This document shows, piece after piece, positions 35,661 through 46,943 of a stretch of DNA of 64,000 bases. Position 1 is the first letter of the stretch, and each line of letters begins with the position of its first letter. The position numbers and the translations under genes were made by a program. Below the pieces are notes generated by a model, which saw only the letters and a list, made by a program, of their open reading frames with translations, searched no databases and was not told the origin of the DNA. The stretch is from Chinchilla lanigera (taxonomy: Eukaryota > Chordata > Mammalia > Rodentia > Chinchillidae): positions 5,435,249 through 5,499,248 of the forward strand of contig NW_004955427.1 in NCBI RefSeq assembly GCF_000276665.1, given 5' to 3'.

Positions 35661-36015
35661 ATATGGAACATGCTCATTGTTTGGGGGAATGTGGATTGAT
35701 ACAAGTAATTTTCAGAAAATGAGCATATATAGAACCTTTGTCTCCACAATTACAGTCCTGTGAGCATTTCAGAAGAAAGGCATTCATTTGCTTCCAAAGA
35801 CATGCAGAAAGTTGTTCCCGGCATCAGAATTTATGATACTGCTAAACAAAATGACGGAGATGGCTATTGATAGCACAGTAAAGAAATAAAGTGAGCTTTA
35901 GTCACACAATGAAATGTTGTACAGTCACAAGAGTAAAGGAGATAGACAAAACAAGACCCAATAAATAAATTTTACAAACACTTTGTTGAGGAAAAGCAGC
36001 CAGTAAGAGGAGTTT
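35661..36015 (+). mobile_element. Ancient L1 3' fragment (L1M-like)
   Basis: Text such as AGTCACACAATGAAATGTTGTACAG near 35900, followed by ATAAATTTTACAAACACTTTGTTGAGG and a CCAGTAAGAGGAG-type end, follows the 3' end of old mammalian L1 subfamilies. Diverged. Confidence 0.55.
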
Positions 36016-36096
36016 GGTGGTTTGTTTACATGCCAGTTCAGCTTGGCAATAACCCTATGAGTTTAGTTAAACAGTAGAGTAGGTATGATACTTAAG

Positions 36097-36385
36097 TTTA
36101 ATGGTCAGGTTGATTGACAGTGTCCTTCTGTGTGTACCAATGTGGATCGTGGAAGCACGACCTTGGGGTGTATATCTGGTCCCCATTCCTTTTCTCTCTG
36201 GAGATTTCCCCCGAGCACTTCTTCCCAGCCATTATGAGGTAAGTAGTATTCCTCTTCCAAGCACTTCTGCCTTGATAATTTCAGTTTGGAACCACCTGAC
36301 AGAATTCACACTCTGAAAGTATGAGCCTCTTCTTTAAATTATCCATATCAAATTCTTTTTCCAGCTAAAAAAGCAGCAGACCAAT
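36097..36385 (+). mobile_element. 5' LTR, MaLR-like (family C)
   Basis: Shares with 58430-58735 the segments TTCTGTGTGT...GTGGATCGTGGAAGCACGACCTTGGG and ATCTGGTCCC. A primer-binding-site-like sequence follows it directly, which supports the LTR call. Confidence 0.6.
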
Positions 36386-37200
36386 TTAAACAATTGGTGC
36401 CAGAGAAGTGGGACTGTTACTCTAGCTACAAGGGACCAAGTTCAGAAGCCTTGAAAACTGATGTACAGAAAAATTTGAAAAAATTTGGAGGGTGGAGTTA
36501 GAGGAGCCCTCCGGTACTATAAGCAGAGCCTGATGGGCCTTTTGCTCAGAGTTTAAAACTGAATGCAGATAGGAAAGAGGGCAGTAAAGGTCAAGATCCC
36601 GAGGTTTTAGATAGAGTCCTCTGGAACTGGAGTAGAATTATGTGCTACGGTCTGGCCAGTGACTTGTCTGCATTTTGCATGTAGCCTGAGACCATGAGGA
36701 AGGTTGCATTTGAAAGCTATCATCTAACTGAGTGGCCAAGAAAATTTCAAAGCAGTTAAACATTCAAGGCATAGCGTGCATACTGCTGGCTGTTTTTACC
36801 CAGATTTCATAATGAGAACTGAAGGAAAAAGAAAAAGAGAATAAATTGAAAAATAAAATGTTGGCACCAAAGAAGCCAGCTATAGGGTTGAGGCTAAGGA
36901 AGGTAGGGTTGCTGAAGGAATAGTGCCCTTAGAAAGGAACCAAGTACCTTAAATGGGAACAGGAAGAAAGACGCCTTGTGGGCAACTCCGGAGTTGGCAG
37001 GATCTCACCCAAGACAGGCTGAAGTGCGCAAATATGAAAGTATTTCACGTAATCAAGAAGCGAGATACAGAAAATTATTTCACCGGCATTTGTGTCACCA
37101 TGCCCACTCACTCAGGCACCAAGAAACTACAGCAGCCATTGTCACAAGGAGCTAGCAACTGCTCCACCTGGTGACAGACTTTGGAAACGTCCATGCAGTG
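36386..37200 (+). mobile_element. MaLR-like internal region with primer binding site
   Basis: AATTGGTGCCAGAGAAGTGG at 36392-36411 resembles the primer binding site region following ERVL/MaLR 5' LTRs. The next 800 bp have no intact frame. The extent to the right is a guess based on composition; the hAT element at 37276 lies beyond it. Confidence 0.5.
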
Positions 37201-37275
37201 CTGGCTATTTAGACACAGAATAAAAGGGTCACACCGTCAAGAAGGTATTTGCACAGATTTCCAAGGAAGGCCCGA

Positions 37276-37452
37276 CAGCGATGGTGAACCCGTTAGAGGT
37301 GAGTGCCGAACTGAAACCCCAAACCCACTCATTTGTCACGAAGTCCCAATACTGCAGTTAAACCTGAATATTGAGGTTTTAGTTTAGAAAAAACAACTCA
37401 CACATTAACATAGTTTCTCTTAGAAGAAAAACACAGTGGTTTGCCACCACTG
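37276..37452. mobile_element. Non-autonomous hAT transposon, CAGCGATGG type
   Basis: Terminal inverted repeats CAGCGATGGTGAACC and GGTTTGCCACCACTG are well kept. The interior ATTGAGGTTTTAGTTTAGAAAAAAC matches the pattern in the related copy at 26868. Only 177 bp, so internally deleted with no transposase. The right flank GCCTAGGA is a palindromic TCTAGA-like target, but the left flank does not match it. Confidence 0.75.
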
Positions 37453-37479
37453 GCCTAGGAGATCAGTTAATGTGCCCTG

Positions 37480-37965
37480 AAAAACTGTGTAAATGATGCA
37501 CGGCGCTGTGGGAATGAAGTCGAGGGTGTGGTAAGCGCTCTCGGGAATCTGAGATGCCAGGAACGCCGAGTCTGCTGGGGAAAGCCACGGGCAAACAGCG
37601 GAGCCAGCTTAAGAAAGAGAGTGTTCTGGGGCTGGGGATTTAGCTCAGTGGCAAAGCACCTGCCTGGCAAGCGCAAGGTCGTGAGTTCGATTCCTGGTAC
37701 CAGAAGAAAAGACAAAGACAAAAAAAAAAAAAGGAAAGAGAGTGTGCTGCACCCGGCAAGACCCGGGCTGAAATGTCGCTGGCCTCTTCCTTGGGGCCCT
37801 GCTGTCCCCGGCCCTCGTGTGGTGAGGAGCTTGGCTCTGCCCTACTCTTCTGCCATCAAGTCCCTCCCTTGAAGCCAGCTGCATCCTCTGACACCATGAG
37901 CCTACTTAATCCTCTAAGCCCTTAAATTTTGTAGCTCAGGTATTTTTCCCAACAGTGATGAGTCT
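37480..37965 (+). mobile_element. Possible LTR, split by an ID SINE
   Basis: The part after the ID has GCATCCTCTGACACCATGAGCC, then TTTGTAGCTCAGGTATTTTTCCCAACAGTGATGAG, reading like a MaLR LTR 3' end. The GC-richer sequence before the ID (37500-37627) would be its 5' part. Confidence 0.4.
37628..37733 (+). mobile_element. ID SINE
   Basis: Complete ID body and A-rich tail. Target duplication GAAAGAGAGTGTTCT (37613-37627) against GAAAGAGAGTGTGCT (37734-37748), 14/15. Confidence 0.93.
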
Positions 37966-38104
37966 GAAAGGTGCTGATCTGAAACTACTGTGAATGTGAT
38001 TACAGCCCTCGATAATCTGGAAGAATCTTGCTCCACTCGTGCGAAGTATGTAAGACATTACTAAATCCTTCTTGTACACTAGACTGAATTGTATACCCTT
38101 GTCT

Positions 38105-38345
38105 ACCTTCCCTTTTTTTAATTATTAATTTTTATTATTACGAGTCTTCAGTACACAGTGATTACATCCCCTGTGGGCGGTGGGCTCATGGAGTAACACG
38201 TCTCAAACCTTTCTTTCCATCCGCTTTCCTTCTTCCCCTCACTCCAGTCCCTTCCTTTTTGCAAAATGAGTACCTCCTTCTCTTCTTCATGTTCCAGCTA
38301 AGGATTTTGAGCACGCCCACCCAGCCTGCATGATCATGTTTGTCA
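38105..38345 (-). mobile_element. L1 3' UTR fragment, antisense
   Basis: A T-rich left end, a spacer, then a pyrimidine-rich run (38220-38320), the inverse of an L1 3' UTR purine tract. Similar in style to 53560-53780. Confidence 0.45.
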
Positions 38346-38597
38346 GTTCTCTGCAGTAAATCTGGTTCTGTTTCTCAAACTGAACTGTAAAACCGCATTC
38401 AAATAAATACAGACTAATTGATATACACCACGATATCAGTAAAATTAATTTATATTGTTAAGAAAAGCAGTGGCTCCTTGAAGCGAAATGTAGAGCAATG
38501 CTGTTTTTTAGTCTTTCTTAATCTCGTTGCTGGTGTTATAGACTATGTCACATGTCTATACATCAGACTGTAATAAAACTTAGAAAAATGTAGAAAG

Positions 38598-38676
38598 AAC
38601 TCATCAGCACAACACCTGGCTGGCGAGCAGAAGGTCCTGAGCTCGAGTCCCAGTACCAAAAAAAAAAAAAAAAGAA
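38598..38676 (+). mobile_element. ID-like SINE, 5' truncated
   Basis: CACAACACCTGGCTGGCGAGC...GAGCTCGAGTCCCAGTACC then a poly(A). Target duplication AGAAAAATGTAGAAAG (38582-38597) against AGAAAAATGTGGAAAG (38677-38692), 15/16. The body is more diverged from the other IDs and lacks the first 20 bases. Confidence 0.85.
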
Positions 38677-38692
38677 AGAAAAATGTGGAAAG

Positions 38693-40349
38693 CTTGGGAC
38701 CGTGGGATCCCAGGAGCCTCCTACATGACTGGGCAGTGACTCAGACTTCTCAGAAGGGTACAGAGCCCAGTTGGTGCTGAATGTCTTAGATGCTGCAGTG
38801 TGGCTATTCCAGCACGGGATGGAGGTTGGATTCCAACGCCAGCTCTAAAGCAACATAAACAAGCGGAGTAAGAGAACACACTGAAGAAACTGCTTTCACC
38901 CATTTTACTGCCTTTGAGAACCTATTTTCAGAACCTCACAGGAAACTGCTAGTAAGAGAATTTGGAGATGGAGTTTGCCGAGTTTCAGTCTCCACATAAA
39001 GAGCAGAGAAGGGATGATTTGAAACTGACAGGTAATAGTAAAAACCTGAAACCAAAGAGACGTAATTTACATATGAGCTGTGTGTAAAATTAAGTAATGC
39101 CTTTGAAGTGCTAAGCAACATGTAGAACACTAGCATATGTGCGAAGCGATTACTTTTGCTTGTAATGGTCTAAAAAGAACCTAAGATACGTCAAAGATGC
39201 CTTCTAAAATATTTGGTCGAGTGCAATTAATATAATTTTAGTGAACACAAATTTATTTCTCTTCTCTGTATCTTACAAATGGCAGTGGCAGAAGAAATCA
39301 TAGAACAAGTGCTTTTGTAAGGCTGCAAGGGAAAAGCTAAGAAGCTTATTGGCTTATGTAAGGATGGGTTGAAATACTAGGCATCCATTCTAACTAAAAT
39401 CCATTTTTCCTATATAAATAATCGGAAATTGTGTTTTATACTAATCAGACTAACTTTCATCATTTACATTCCTTGTTTGGCATTAAATACGGAAGCATGT
39501 TTAAGAAAACTCTATTGGTTTTCAAATTCAGGGCTATGATAAGTATCAACAGAATTTTTGGCAAAAGGAAAAAGAAATTAATTGTGTGAGTTAAGATTTG
39601 ATATAAAGTAACCATGAGCCTGGAAATCTCAGAGTTTTACCATTAATAATATTATATTTCGTGCTCATATTGCATGTCATTTGTAGACCACACAGAGTGT
39701 TACTAAACATCTGTGAGTAGTACTCTGGACGAAGGCAGAGCTCATATCTGGTATATCTTGGTAATGCACAGAGAAAAAAATCCAACCCTTAAATGTTTGT
39801 ACAAGAAATAAAACAAGTTACTTCAACATATATTTTACAAAGCAAAGCAGGAAAGCATAATTTTCTGACAAAGAACAACTGTATTTTAGCTAGTATTGGA
39901 ATTTACCTCACCTACCTTAGATTCACATTTTGATAATCAATAATTTTTGTTACCAATCTAAGATGCAAAATTGGTTATTTGTCAAGTAATTAAGAGTCTT
40001 ACACATAACTTTTAAATATGTTATGGATTCAAAAATATTTATTTCACAAAAGATGAGACAGTAAATAAAAAGACTCCTCACAAAGATATATTAAAACTAA
40101 TAGGAGGGCTAAGAATACCAAGAAAAATATACAGATTAAAAAATGAAACATAGATGGAACTGAACAAAATTTAAAAGAAGTAAATAACATCAGCAGGGTG
40201 GTAAAAGAGGATGTCCTAAGCCAGTGCCACCCTCCAGACACAAGAACAGTGATCCACATTCAGAGCTGTTTTGGGGGAGAATTAATACGTTTGTTGGTTG
40301 GAAGCTCGGTTGGTTGGTTGGGTGGTTTGGGCAGTCAGCAAAGGGAATC
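38693..40349. other. Unique AT-rich DNA
   Basis: Contains a (GGTT)n-like run at 40290-40330. No gene or interspersed repeat recognised. Confidence 0.5.
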
Positions 40350-40368
40350 AAGAACAAACCTTAAGCAA

Positions 40369-40817
40369 TATGTATATGGATAGGTGGAGTAACTGTACTG
40401 CTGGTGTCTGATGGTTCGTTGAGGGGAACAGTTAACGATTAAAAGGTTTTTTATATATCTTGACCAATTTTGCATGCTTATATCTGGTAATCTGAGCAAT
40501 TTATGTGACGAAAACAATTTGCAGTATAACAACCATTGGTGAATTCCTACAATCCTGTCTCGTGACACTATGTATTGTCTCTAATGTTCTTTTAAATTAT
40601 TATTTTCTTATTCCCTTTAACAGTTTGATCAATCGTCTATTCTTACATCTGGTAATCTGAGCAACTTCACTGAAGATAACAATATGTAATATAGCAACCA
40701 CTGTTAATTCCTATCTTTTGGTTTGAAACCCCATATCATTTTTAATGTCCTTGCTTTGTTTTATTTCCATTTTGCTATTGTTCCTCTTTTGTAATATTTT
40801 CTTTAAAATAAAAAAAA
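40369..40817 (+). mobile_element. Family R1 retroposon, dimeric copy
   Basis: A 449-bp insertion ends in TTTCTTTAAAATA and an A run. Target duplication AAGAACAAACCTTAAGCAA (40350-40368) against AAGAACAAGCCTTAAGCAA (40818-40836), 18/19. It contains the R1 3' module twice: CTTATATCTGGTAATCTGAG at 40477 and CTTACATCTGGTAATCTGAG at 40643. Each is followed by GATAACAAT/AAAACAATT..CAGTATA or TAATATA and AACCA(T/C)TG. No open frame of note; the minus-strand 77-codon frame is chance. Confidence 0.85.
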
Positions 40818-41302
40818 AAGAACAAGCCTTAAGCAAAGTAGAAGAAAATCCAGTGATACATAGTGTGGAAGAACACAGAAAAAAATGTTTGCTAGGGAGA
40901 AAGAAATAGCTTTTTGGGTTAAATACTACTGAGAATTGGAATACAGATGAGATCAGTGAAGTCCCCGTTGCCTATGGAAACAGGAAGATCAGATGTCACA
41001 GCAAGGGACTGCTTACAGGAGGATTTGGGGAAAGGAGACATATTTAGCTGTATAAAGTAATAACTTTTGCTATGAAACAGAAAAGAGAAAGGCAGCAGTA
41101 TTAGGAGAGTTCTGTTGACATAAACAACACATTTGCTTTAAAATGAATAATGAAATAGCCTATTCTGACACAGACAGGAGTGACAAGTATGAGTGAGGAG
41201 GATGGTTTCCTGACTCATCTGTTCTCCCATTTTGGATTTAAGGAAGCATAGAGGCTGAAAGTGAAAAAATATAAAAGTATATCCTATTAAAATGATCATC
41301 AA

Positions 41303-41463
41303 GCCAGGCATGGTGGCGCACGCCTGTAATCCCAGCACTTGGGAGGCTGAGGCAGGAGGGTCACTGAGAGTTTGAGACCAGCCTGGGCTACAAAGTGAGC
41401 TCAAGGCCAGCCTGAACTGCATAGAGAAACCCTGTCTCAAAAAAGACAAAAAGACAAAAAAAA
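41303..41463 (+). mobile_element. B1-type SINE with internal duplication
   Basis: A well-kept copy from GCCAGGCATGGTGGCGCACG to CCCTGTCTCAAAAAAG, with the duplicated CCAGCCTGGGCTACAAAG / CCAGCCTGAACTGCATAG part. Flanks AAAATGATCATCAA (41289-41302) and AAAATGATTATCTAA (41464-41478) form the target duplication. Confidence 0.93.
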
Positions 41464-41535
41464 AAAATGATTATCTAAAGAGAACATGGATGCAATACAT
41501 ATTACACAAAATACATGTTTTAAAATCTTCACAAA

Positions 41536-41885
41536 TTTTCCCTTCTTTCCTTCTTTCTTTTGTCCTTTCCCTCATCCCAGTTGTTCTTTCCTTTTGAGCA
41601 GTTTCTTTCCCTTTCACAACATCTATTGTACCAAGAGAGCTAAGATAATTGTACTACTAACTTCTATTGGTTTATTGAAAGGAACAGTTAATGCTGAATT
41701 TTTGGACCAATTTTACATCTTATGTCTGGCAATCTGAACTACTTTGAAGACAACAATATGCAATATAATGACCATTGTTGAATTCATATCTTCTTGTTTT
41801 TTGGAAATTCTGTATCATTTCTAATGTTTTTATTATTTTTTATTATCTTTAAATTTAAAAAATCTAAATAAATGAATAATTACAC
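41536..41885 (+). mobile_element. Family R1 retroposon, longest single copy
   Basis: 350 bp. It opens with a pyrimidine-rich leader (TTCCTTCTTTC..., CCCTCATCCCAGTTGTTC), then GAGAGCTAAGATAATTGTACT, GAAAGGAACAGTTAATGCTG, ATGTCTGGCAATCTGAACTAC, CAATATGCAATATAATGACC, and an A/T-rich 3' end (CTAAATAAATGAATAA). Target duplication TAAAATCTTCACAAA (41521-41535) against TAAAATCTTCATAAA (41886-41900), 14/15. I do not recognise the family. Confidence 0.8.
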
Positions 41886-41904
41886 TAAAATCTTCATAAA
41901 GACA

Positions 41905-44815
41905 AAAAAGAGACTATAGTATTATATAATTATAAGTGGTTCATTAACTGACAGGTCATAAACAAATATATACCCAGCACTGGACAATCTGAATATATAA
42001 AACAAATTACTAATAATGCAGAATAAAAATATCAGCAATAGGTAGAGGGAGATGGTGTCAATATATGATTTCAACAACTGATAGATCATCGAGATAGAAA
42101 ATCAACAAGAAAAGAGTAGGCTTGAGCAGTGTACTAGAACAAATGACCCTACTAAACATATGCAGAAGGTTCCATCAAATAATGACAGAGTCCACATTCT
42201 TCTCAAACACACAGTTGACATTCTCCATGATGGATCATGTATTAGACTGTAAAAGAAGTCTCAGAAATTTAATTATGAAATGAGATCAGTTACTAGCGAC
42301 AGAGTAAATAGAAATTAATAGTAACAAAATCTGAAAAGTTGAAAATGTAGAAATTAAAATCTCTCATAGACAACCACTCAAAGAAGAAAGTAACAGAAAA
42401 ATAAAAATTACCAAGGAAATAAAAACACAAAATAACAGAATTCATGGATGGCAGCTAAAGACGTTATAAGAGCAAAATGTATACACAGTTACATGAAGAA
42501 AATGCAAAAATTTCAAGCAAACTAAGTTATAGTAGAAAGAACTATAAAAAGAACAAAGTAAGCTTGAAAATGTAAGAAAGTAATAAAATCAGAGCAAAAA
42601 TATATCAGCCAGAGACTAGAAAAACATTAATAAGAAACATTAATGAAAATAGCAGTTGACTTTGGGGAAGGTAAGCAAAATAGAGAAATCTCTACTTAGA
42701 CAAAGAAAAAATACAAGAATAAAATGAACAATTTTAGTAATTGAGAGGAAGCATTAAACCAGGTACAACAGTAAAATAAGTTCATAAAAATATACTTGAA
42801 ATAACTATACCCTCAAAGTTATATATTTTGATAAAAAATTTTAAAATAATTGTGGAAACATGGAACCTTCCCAGATTTAATCATGCAGAAATAAAAAGGT
42901 TATTGAGTTGGTTATAAAATTCTTCCATACAAAAGGACTTATACTATGATGGTAACTATACTTTAAAATATTTCTTTTGATACTAGAAATTTACTAAGAG
43001 ATGAATCTAAAGAGTTATTAACACAAAACAGAAAAAAGGCAACCATGTAAAGTGATGACTATATTAACCAGCTTAATTTTGATAAACATTTTAAATTTAT
43101 ATTAAAACATTATATTAAATATATGTAAAATACATAAATTATATAATAGATAAACTTTGTATACTACATCAATTTTGTTTCCATAAAGATGGAAAAATGA
43201 ATAAAATGAGAATAAAAGTTACCTGCAATAATAAATAAAATATCTAGAAGTAAATTTAGTCAAAGATGTGAAAGGTCTATAAATGTAAACTGTAGAACAT
43301 TGTTAAAAGAAATTGAAAATGACCCCAAAATGTACAAAAATGTATCATGTTTTTGACTGGAGGAATCAAAATTATTAAAAGTCCATAATATTCAAAAAAT
43401 CTACAGATTATATACAATCTTTGTCAAGGTACCAATCACATCCTTAACAGACTTATAAAAGAAATTCCTGAGATTTACAGCAGACAAACACACATAGACA
43501 CAGACCCTTACATTGAAAGCCATCTTTAAGAGAAATGACAAAATGGAAACCATTTTAAACCTGACTTGTGAAATACTCAAACCACTCTGATAGTGTCATG
43601 AATAAAGACGCATATATCAATAAAACAGATTAAAGATCTGAAACATTAGAATGAGTAAGATTTTTAAAAGGTGCTAAAAGCACAAGATGCAAAAGCAAAA
43701 AGTGAACAAATAGGATTCATCAAAGTAAGCTGTTCTGCACAGAAAAAAAAATCAATCAGCAGATTAAAAAGCCATTGTTCAGAACAGGTACACATATTTG
43801 TAAAATACGACTTCATTGAAAAGAGTACATCCAGCATTTAAAATAAAAAGACTAAGGATTTCAAGTGTTGGAATGCAGAGCAAAGGGAAGCTTTGTACAC
43901 TGCTGGAATGTGAATTAGTGTGGTCAGACTGGGAGCCCCTCTAAAGGTTTCTAAAGAAGTTAGACATAAAGCTACCATTAAACTGTTCTAGTGCTACCTT
44001 TATATTCAGAGGAAATGGACTCAGTACATTGAAGAGCTGTATGCATCCCCATATGTATTGCAAGACAATTCACAATAGGCAAAAAATGAAGAAACTTTGT
44101 ATGTGTCCATTAAAGAAAATGCGATACATATACAGAATGGGATAGTATGTACCCATAAAAATATAAAATCCAAACAGCTAAGAGCGTTGTACTACTGATT
44201 TCTATTAGTTCATGGAAAGGAACCGTTAGTGCTTATATTGCTTGATCAATCTTACATGCCTGTACCCGGTAATCTGAGCAACTACTTTGAGGGTAACAAT
44301 GCGCAGTATAATAACCATTTTTAATTTCCCATCTTTTTGTTTTGAAATTCTGTATCATTTTCATTTTGTCTCTTTAAAATAAAAATAAAATCCTGTAATT
44401 AGTGTAAACATCAGTGGAACCAGAGGTCACTGTGTTAAACAAAACAAGTCAGACCAAAAAATGGCAATTACTGCATGATCTCACTTGCTTGTGGACTTCA
44501 AAGTCTGATCTCATGGGAGTTGAGAGTAGAATGCTGATTACTAGAGGCTGGGGAGGGTGGGAGGTAAAGATGGGCAGAAAGATCAAAGGCTGCTGATGTA
44601 CAATTTGATGGGAATGAGAAGCTCGGTGTGACACTGCACAAAATGATGACTACAGATTACAGTGCGCTGCACTTTTCAAACTGTGGGAGGAAGGGATTTT
44701 GACATTTTCTGCCATAAAGAAATAATGAATACTTTAGATACGTATGTTTAACTTGATCAAATCTTCACATGGTACACACATGTATTAAAGCATCATATAT
44801 TATGTCTTTAATATA
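41905..44815 (+). mobile_element. L1, 5' truncated, with nested R1
   Basis: About 2.7 kb of decayed L1 ORF2 and 3' UTR. Landmarks: GATAGATCATCGAGATAGAAAATC near 42081, ATTCTTCTCAAACACAC near 42197, TGGAATGTGAATTAGTGTGGTCAGAC near 43904, and GAATGGGATAGTATGTACCC near 44138. After the nested R1, CTGTAATTAGTGTAAACATCAGTGGAACC and a GGCTGGGGAGGGTGGGAGG 3' UTR follow. Many stops; not functional. Confidence 0.88.
44172..44384 (+). mobile_element. Family R1 retroposon nested in L1
   Basis: 213 bp starting AACAGCTAAGAGCG and ending CTTTAAAATAAAA. It lacks the pyrimidine leader. The host L1 reads across without it, and ATAAAATCC is duplicated at 44163-44171 and 44385-44393. It is therefore younger than this L1. 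Confidence 0.85.
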
Positions 44816-45690
44816 ATTTTTAAGTTTTATGTAAAAGATAAAGCTAACAAACTTAAAACTTAAAGATACAATAAAGTAATAAAGTGAGATGCAAAAAAGA
44901 CAACAATGAAATTGTCATAACCTTAAGGATCTATCAACACAAAATTCAAAAGTATGTATCCGTATTTGAAAATCAACATAAATAATTAATTTAAATGTTA
45001 AAAAGGAAAAGAAATCATTGCAGAAAGCATCTTGTTTTAAAGAAAATAAAAAAGATTGTAAAACAAGGAAATAAAATAAGGGAAAAATTGGACAGCTATT
45101 TAAAATTTTTATACAGTTAAAGAATAGAGAAAAAGATATTTTTTTAGCTCAAATTTGAAAGTGCCAATATGGCATTGGAGAAAATTCCAGGCAAAGGCAG
45201 GGAAAAGTGACTGAGTGCAAAAGATTGGGGTTAAATAGGAAAGCTGGGAAAATGCAAATAATTAAGAGAGAACAGAATGTTTAGCAGTGTAGACAGAGGC
45301 AGGTAAAATTTCCAAGATTTAAAAGCTTCTTTTGCTCTCATGAACTTTTAACTCCAGAAGATGGAAACAGAAAAACACCCCTTTTGGGTGGGATCAAAAC
45401 AGGATGCAAAATGCTGAGTTTCATTTTTATCACCAACTTGCTTTATAGAAGGGGAATTATAGTTCCCAAATGGAGTTTACTCTCACAAGAGAAAAGTAAT
45501 AAGTATAGCTTTTGTGATATGTTACAAATTCCTGAGATAGCAAGTTGTAAGGGTCGCAGCGACAGTCAGAGCAGTGTGGGGACGGCTTCCTCGCAGATGA
45601 GGAAAACAAACATGTAAAAGTCAAACTTTAACAAATTGAGGCAGAGAAGTTGAGAATTATTTTAAATTATTTCTTTTCGAAGGAAGAAAC
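44816..45690. other. A-rich unique DNA
   Basis: Nothing recognised. Confidence 0.45.
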
Positions 45691-46113
45691 AAGACAAACT
45701 TTGAGTGACATAAGTGATAGGTTTTTCCAGCGCAGAGAGAAGTAAAGCAGAATAAAATGCCTTTATTGTGGGCGTGGAGAAGCCCACAAGGAAAGAGAGA
45801 GAGACATGGAACTTCTGAGCGCCTTTTGTGGGGGTCCAAGGTTAAATAGCCCCAGGCTAGAGGTGGGGTTTAGGAGGCAGACCACCTGACATGGCAAACC
45901 AGGATTGGGCGGGACTGTGGGAAAAGGGAACAGGATATTCGAAAAACGGAAGTAGGAAGTGTAATTTGACTCATGGGAAGAAGGGTGGAGCTTAGCACAT
46001 GGCCTGCAGTGGCCAGGACCATATCGGCTGGACGCCATAGTGACTCAGCACTGTACCACATGACCTCCAGCGCCATATTGGCTGAGTGCCATAGCAACTC
46101 AGCAGGAATTACA
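45691..46113 (-). mobile_element. Antisense LTR with TATA, polyA signal and enhancer repeat
   Basis: On the minus strand: starts about TGTAATTCC (46113), carries two diverged copies of a 50-55 bp unit (46104-46057 and 46050-45996) each with a CCATAT/GCCAATATGG YY1-like core, then a TATA-like CTATTTAACC at 45849-45840, and AATAAA at 45767-45762. This is the U3-R order of an LTR. The 91- and 86-codon minus-strand open frames are in the LTR and are not genes. The ERV class is not determined and no target duplication was found. Confidence 0.7.
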
Positions 46114-46933
46114 GTGGGGCAAGAAACCAATCAATAAGATTCAGAAATATACAAATCTGTTGAAAAGATAGTTGATGAGTCCCAGTCCCACTAGCTCTTC
46201 CAAAAGGAGGTCCTACGACCTCTGATGGTACTGACATTAGGCTTTTCCAAGGTCCCTTCAGGCAGCAGTTTGGAACGTGTAGATGTACCTGTGAGACTGA
46301 AATGCCATTACAAATGCTATGGCTACTAAGAGTTTTTACTTTTCTGGTATCAACTACCTTTCTGGTATCTATTTCAAACCTTATATGTTTATATTATTTG
46401 GAGTAAGTCACTACAAAAGGCCTTTGAACTTACAAAAAGGAGGCCAGAACCAGATTCTGAGCCCTATAGTAAAAGTAGTAATGGTCCAATATTCACAAGA
46501 AGGCAGATATCTTTTCTAAGTGTCTATCTTGATTATTGTTACAATCAAGGACATTGGACACTGGATTTGTCAAAAGAAAGATGAGTGTCTATGTCCTTAA
46601 ACTTTGACTGTTATACTTTGGTTAATGCCTCTGGAAAATATAGCTTAACATTAAACATTAACTGTGGCCAAATCTGATCTGACTTCTACAAATTTGGGGG
46701 TCACCACTCCCTAATACTCTACTTCTAATTTTTGGCTCCTGGTTTTTTAATATAGATATAAAATGAAGCTTGAGACTCTATGGCTTGCTGATGTCCTGTC
46801 TTGTCTCCCAGACTATCAAAGATTCATCAGAGAATGAAACCCATCCTCCTATGACTTCTTTAAATCAGTTACAGTGAGACATTGGATCCCTGGCTGGGCA
46901 CTGTGAGTGCCTACAAGAAGACAAACTTTCAGA
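46114..46933. other. Unclassified DNA beside the LTR
   Basis: No SINE or L1. May be unique, or 5'-flanking LTR-related sequence; I see no domain. Confidence 0.35.
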
Positions 46934-46943
46934 TCCTCTAAAT

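Noticed and set aside
41303..41463. Exon or retrogene
   Set aside because: The 103-codon minus-strand frame over this region is an antisense B1 SINE.
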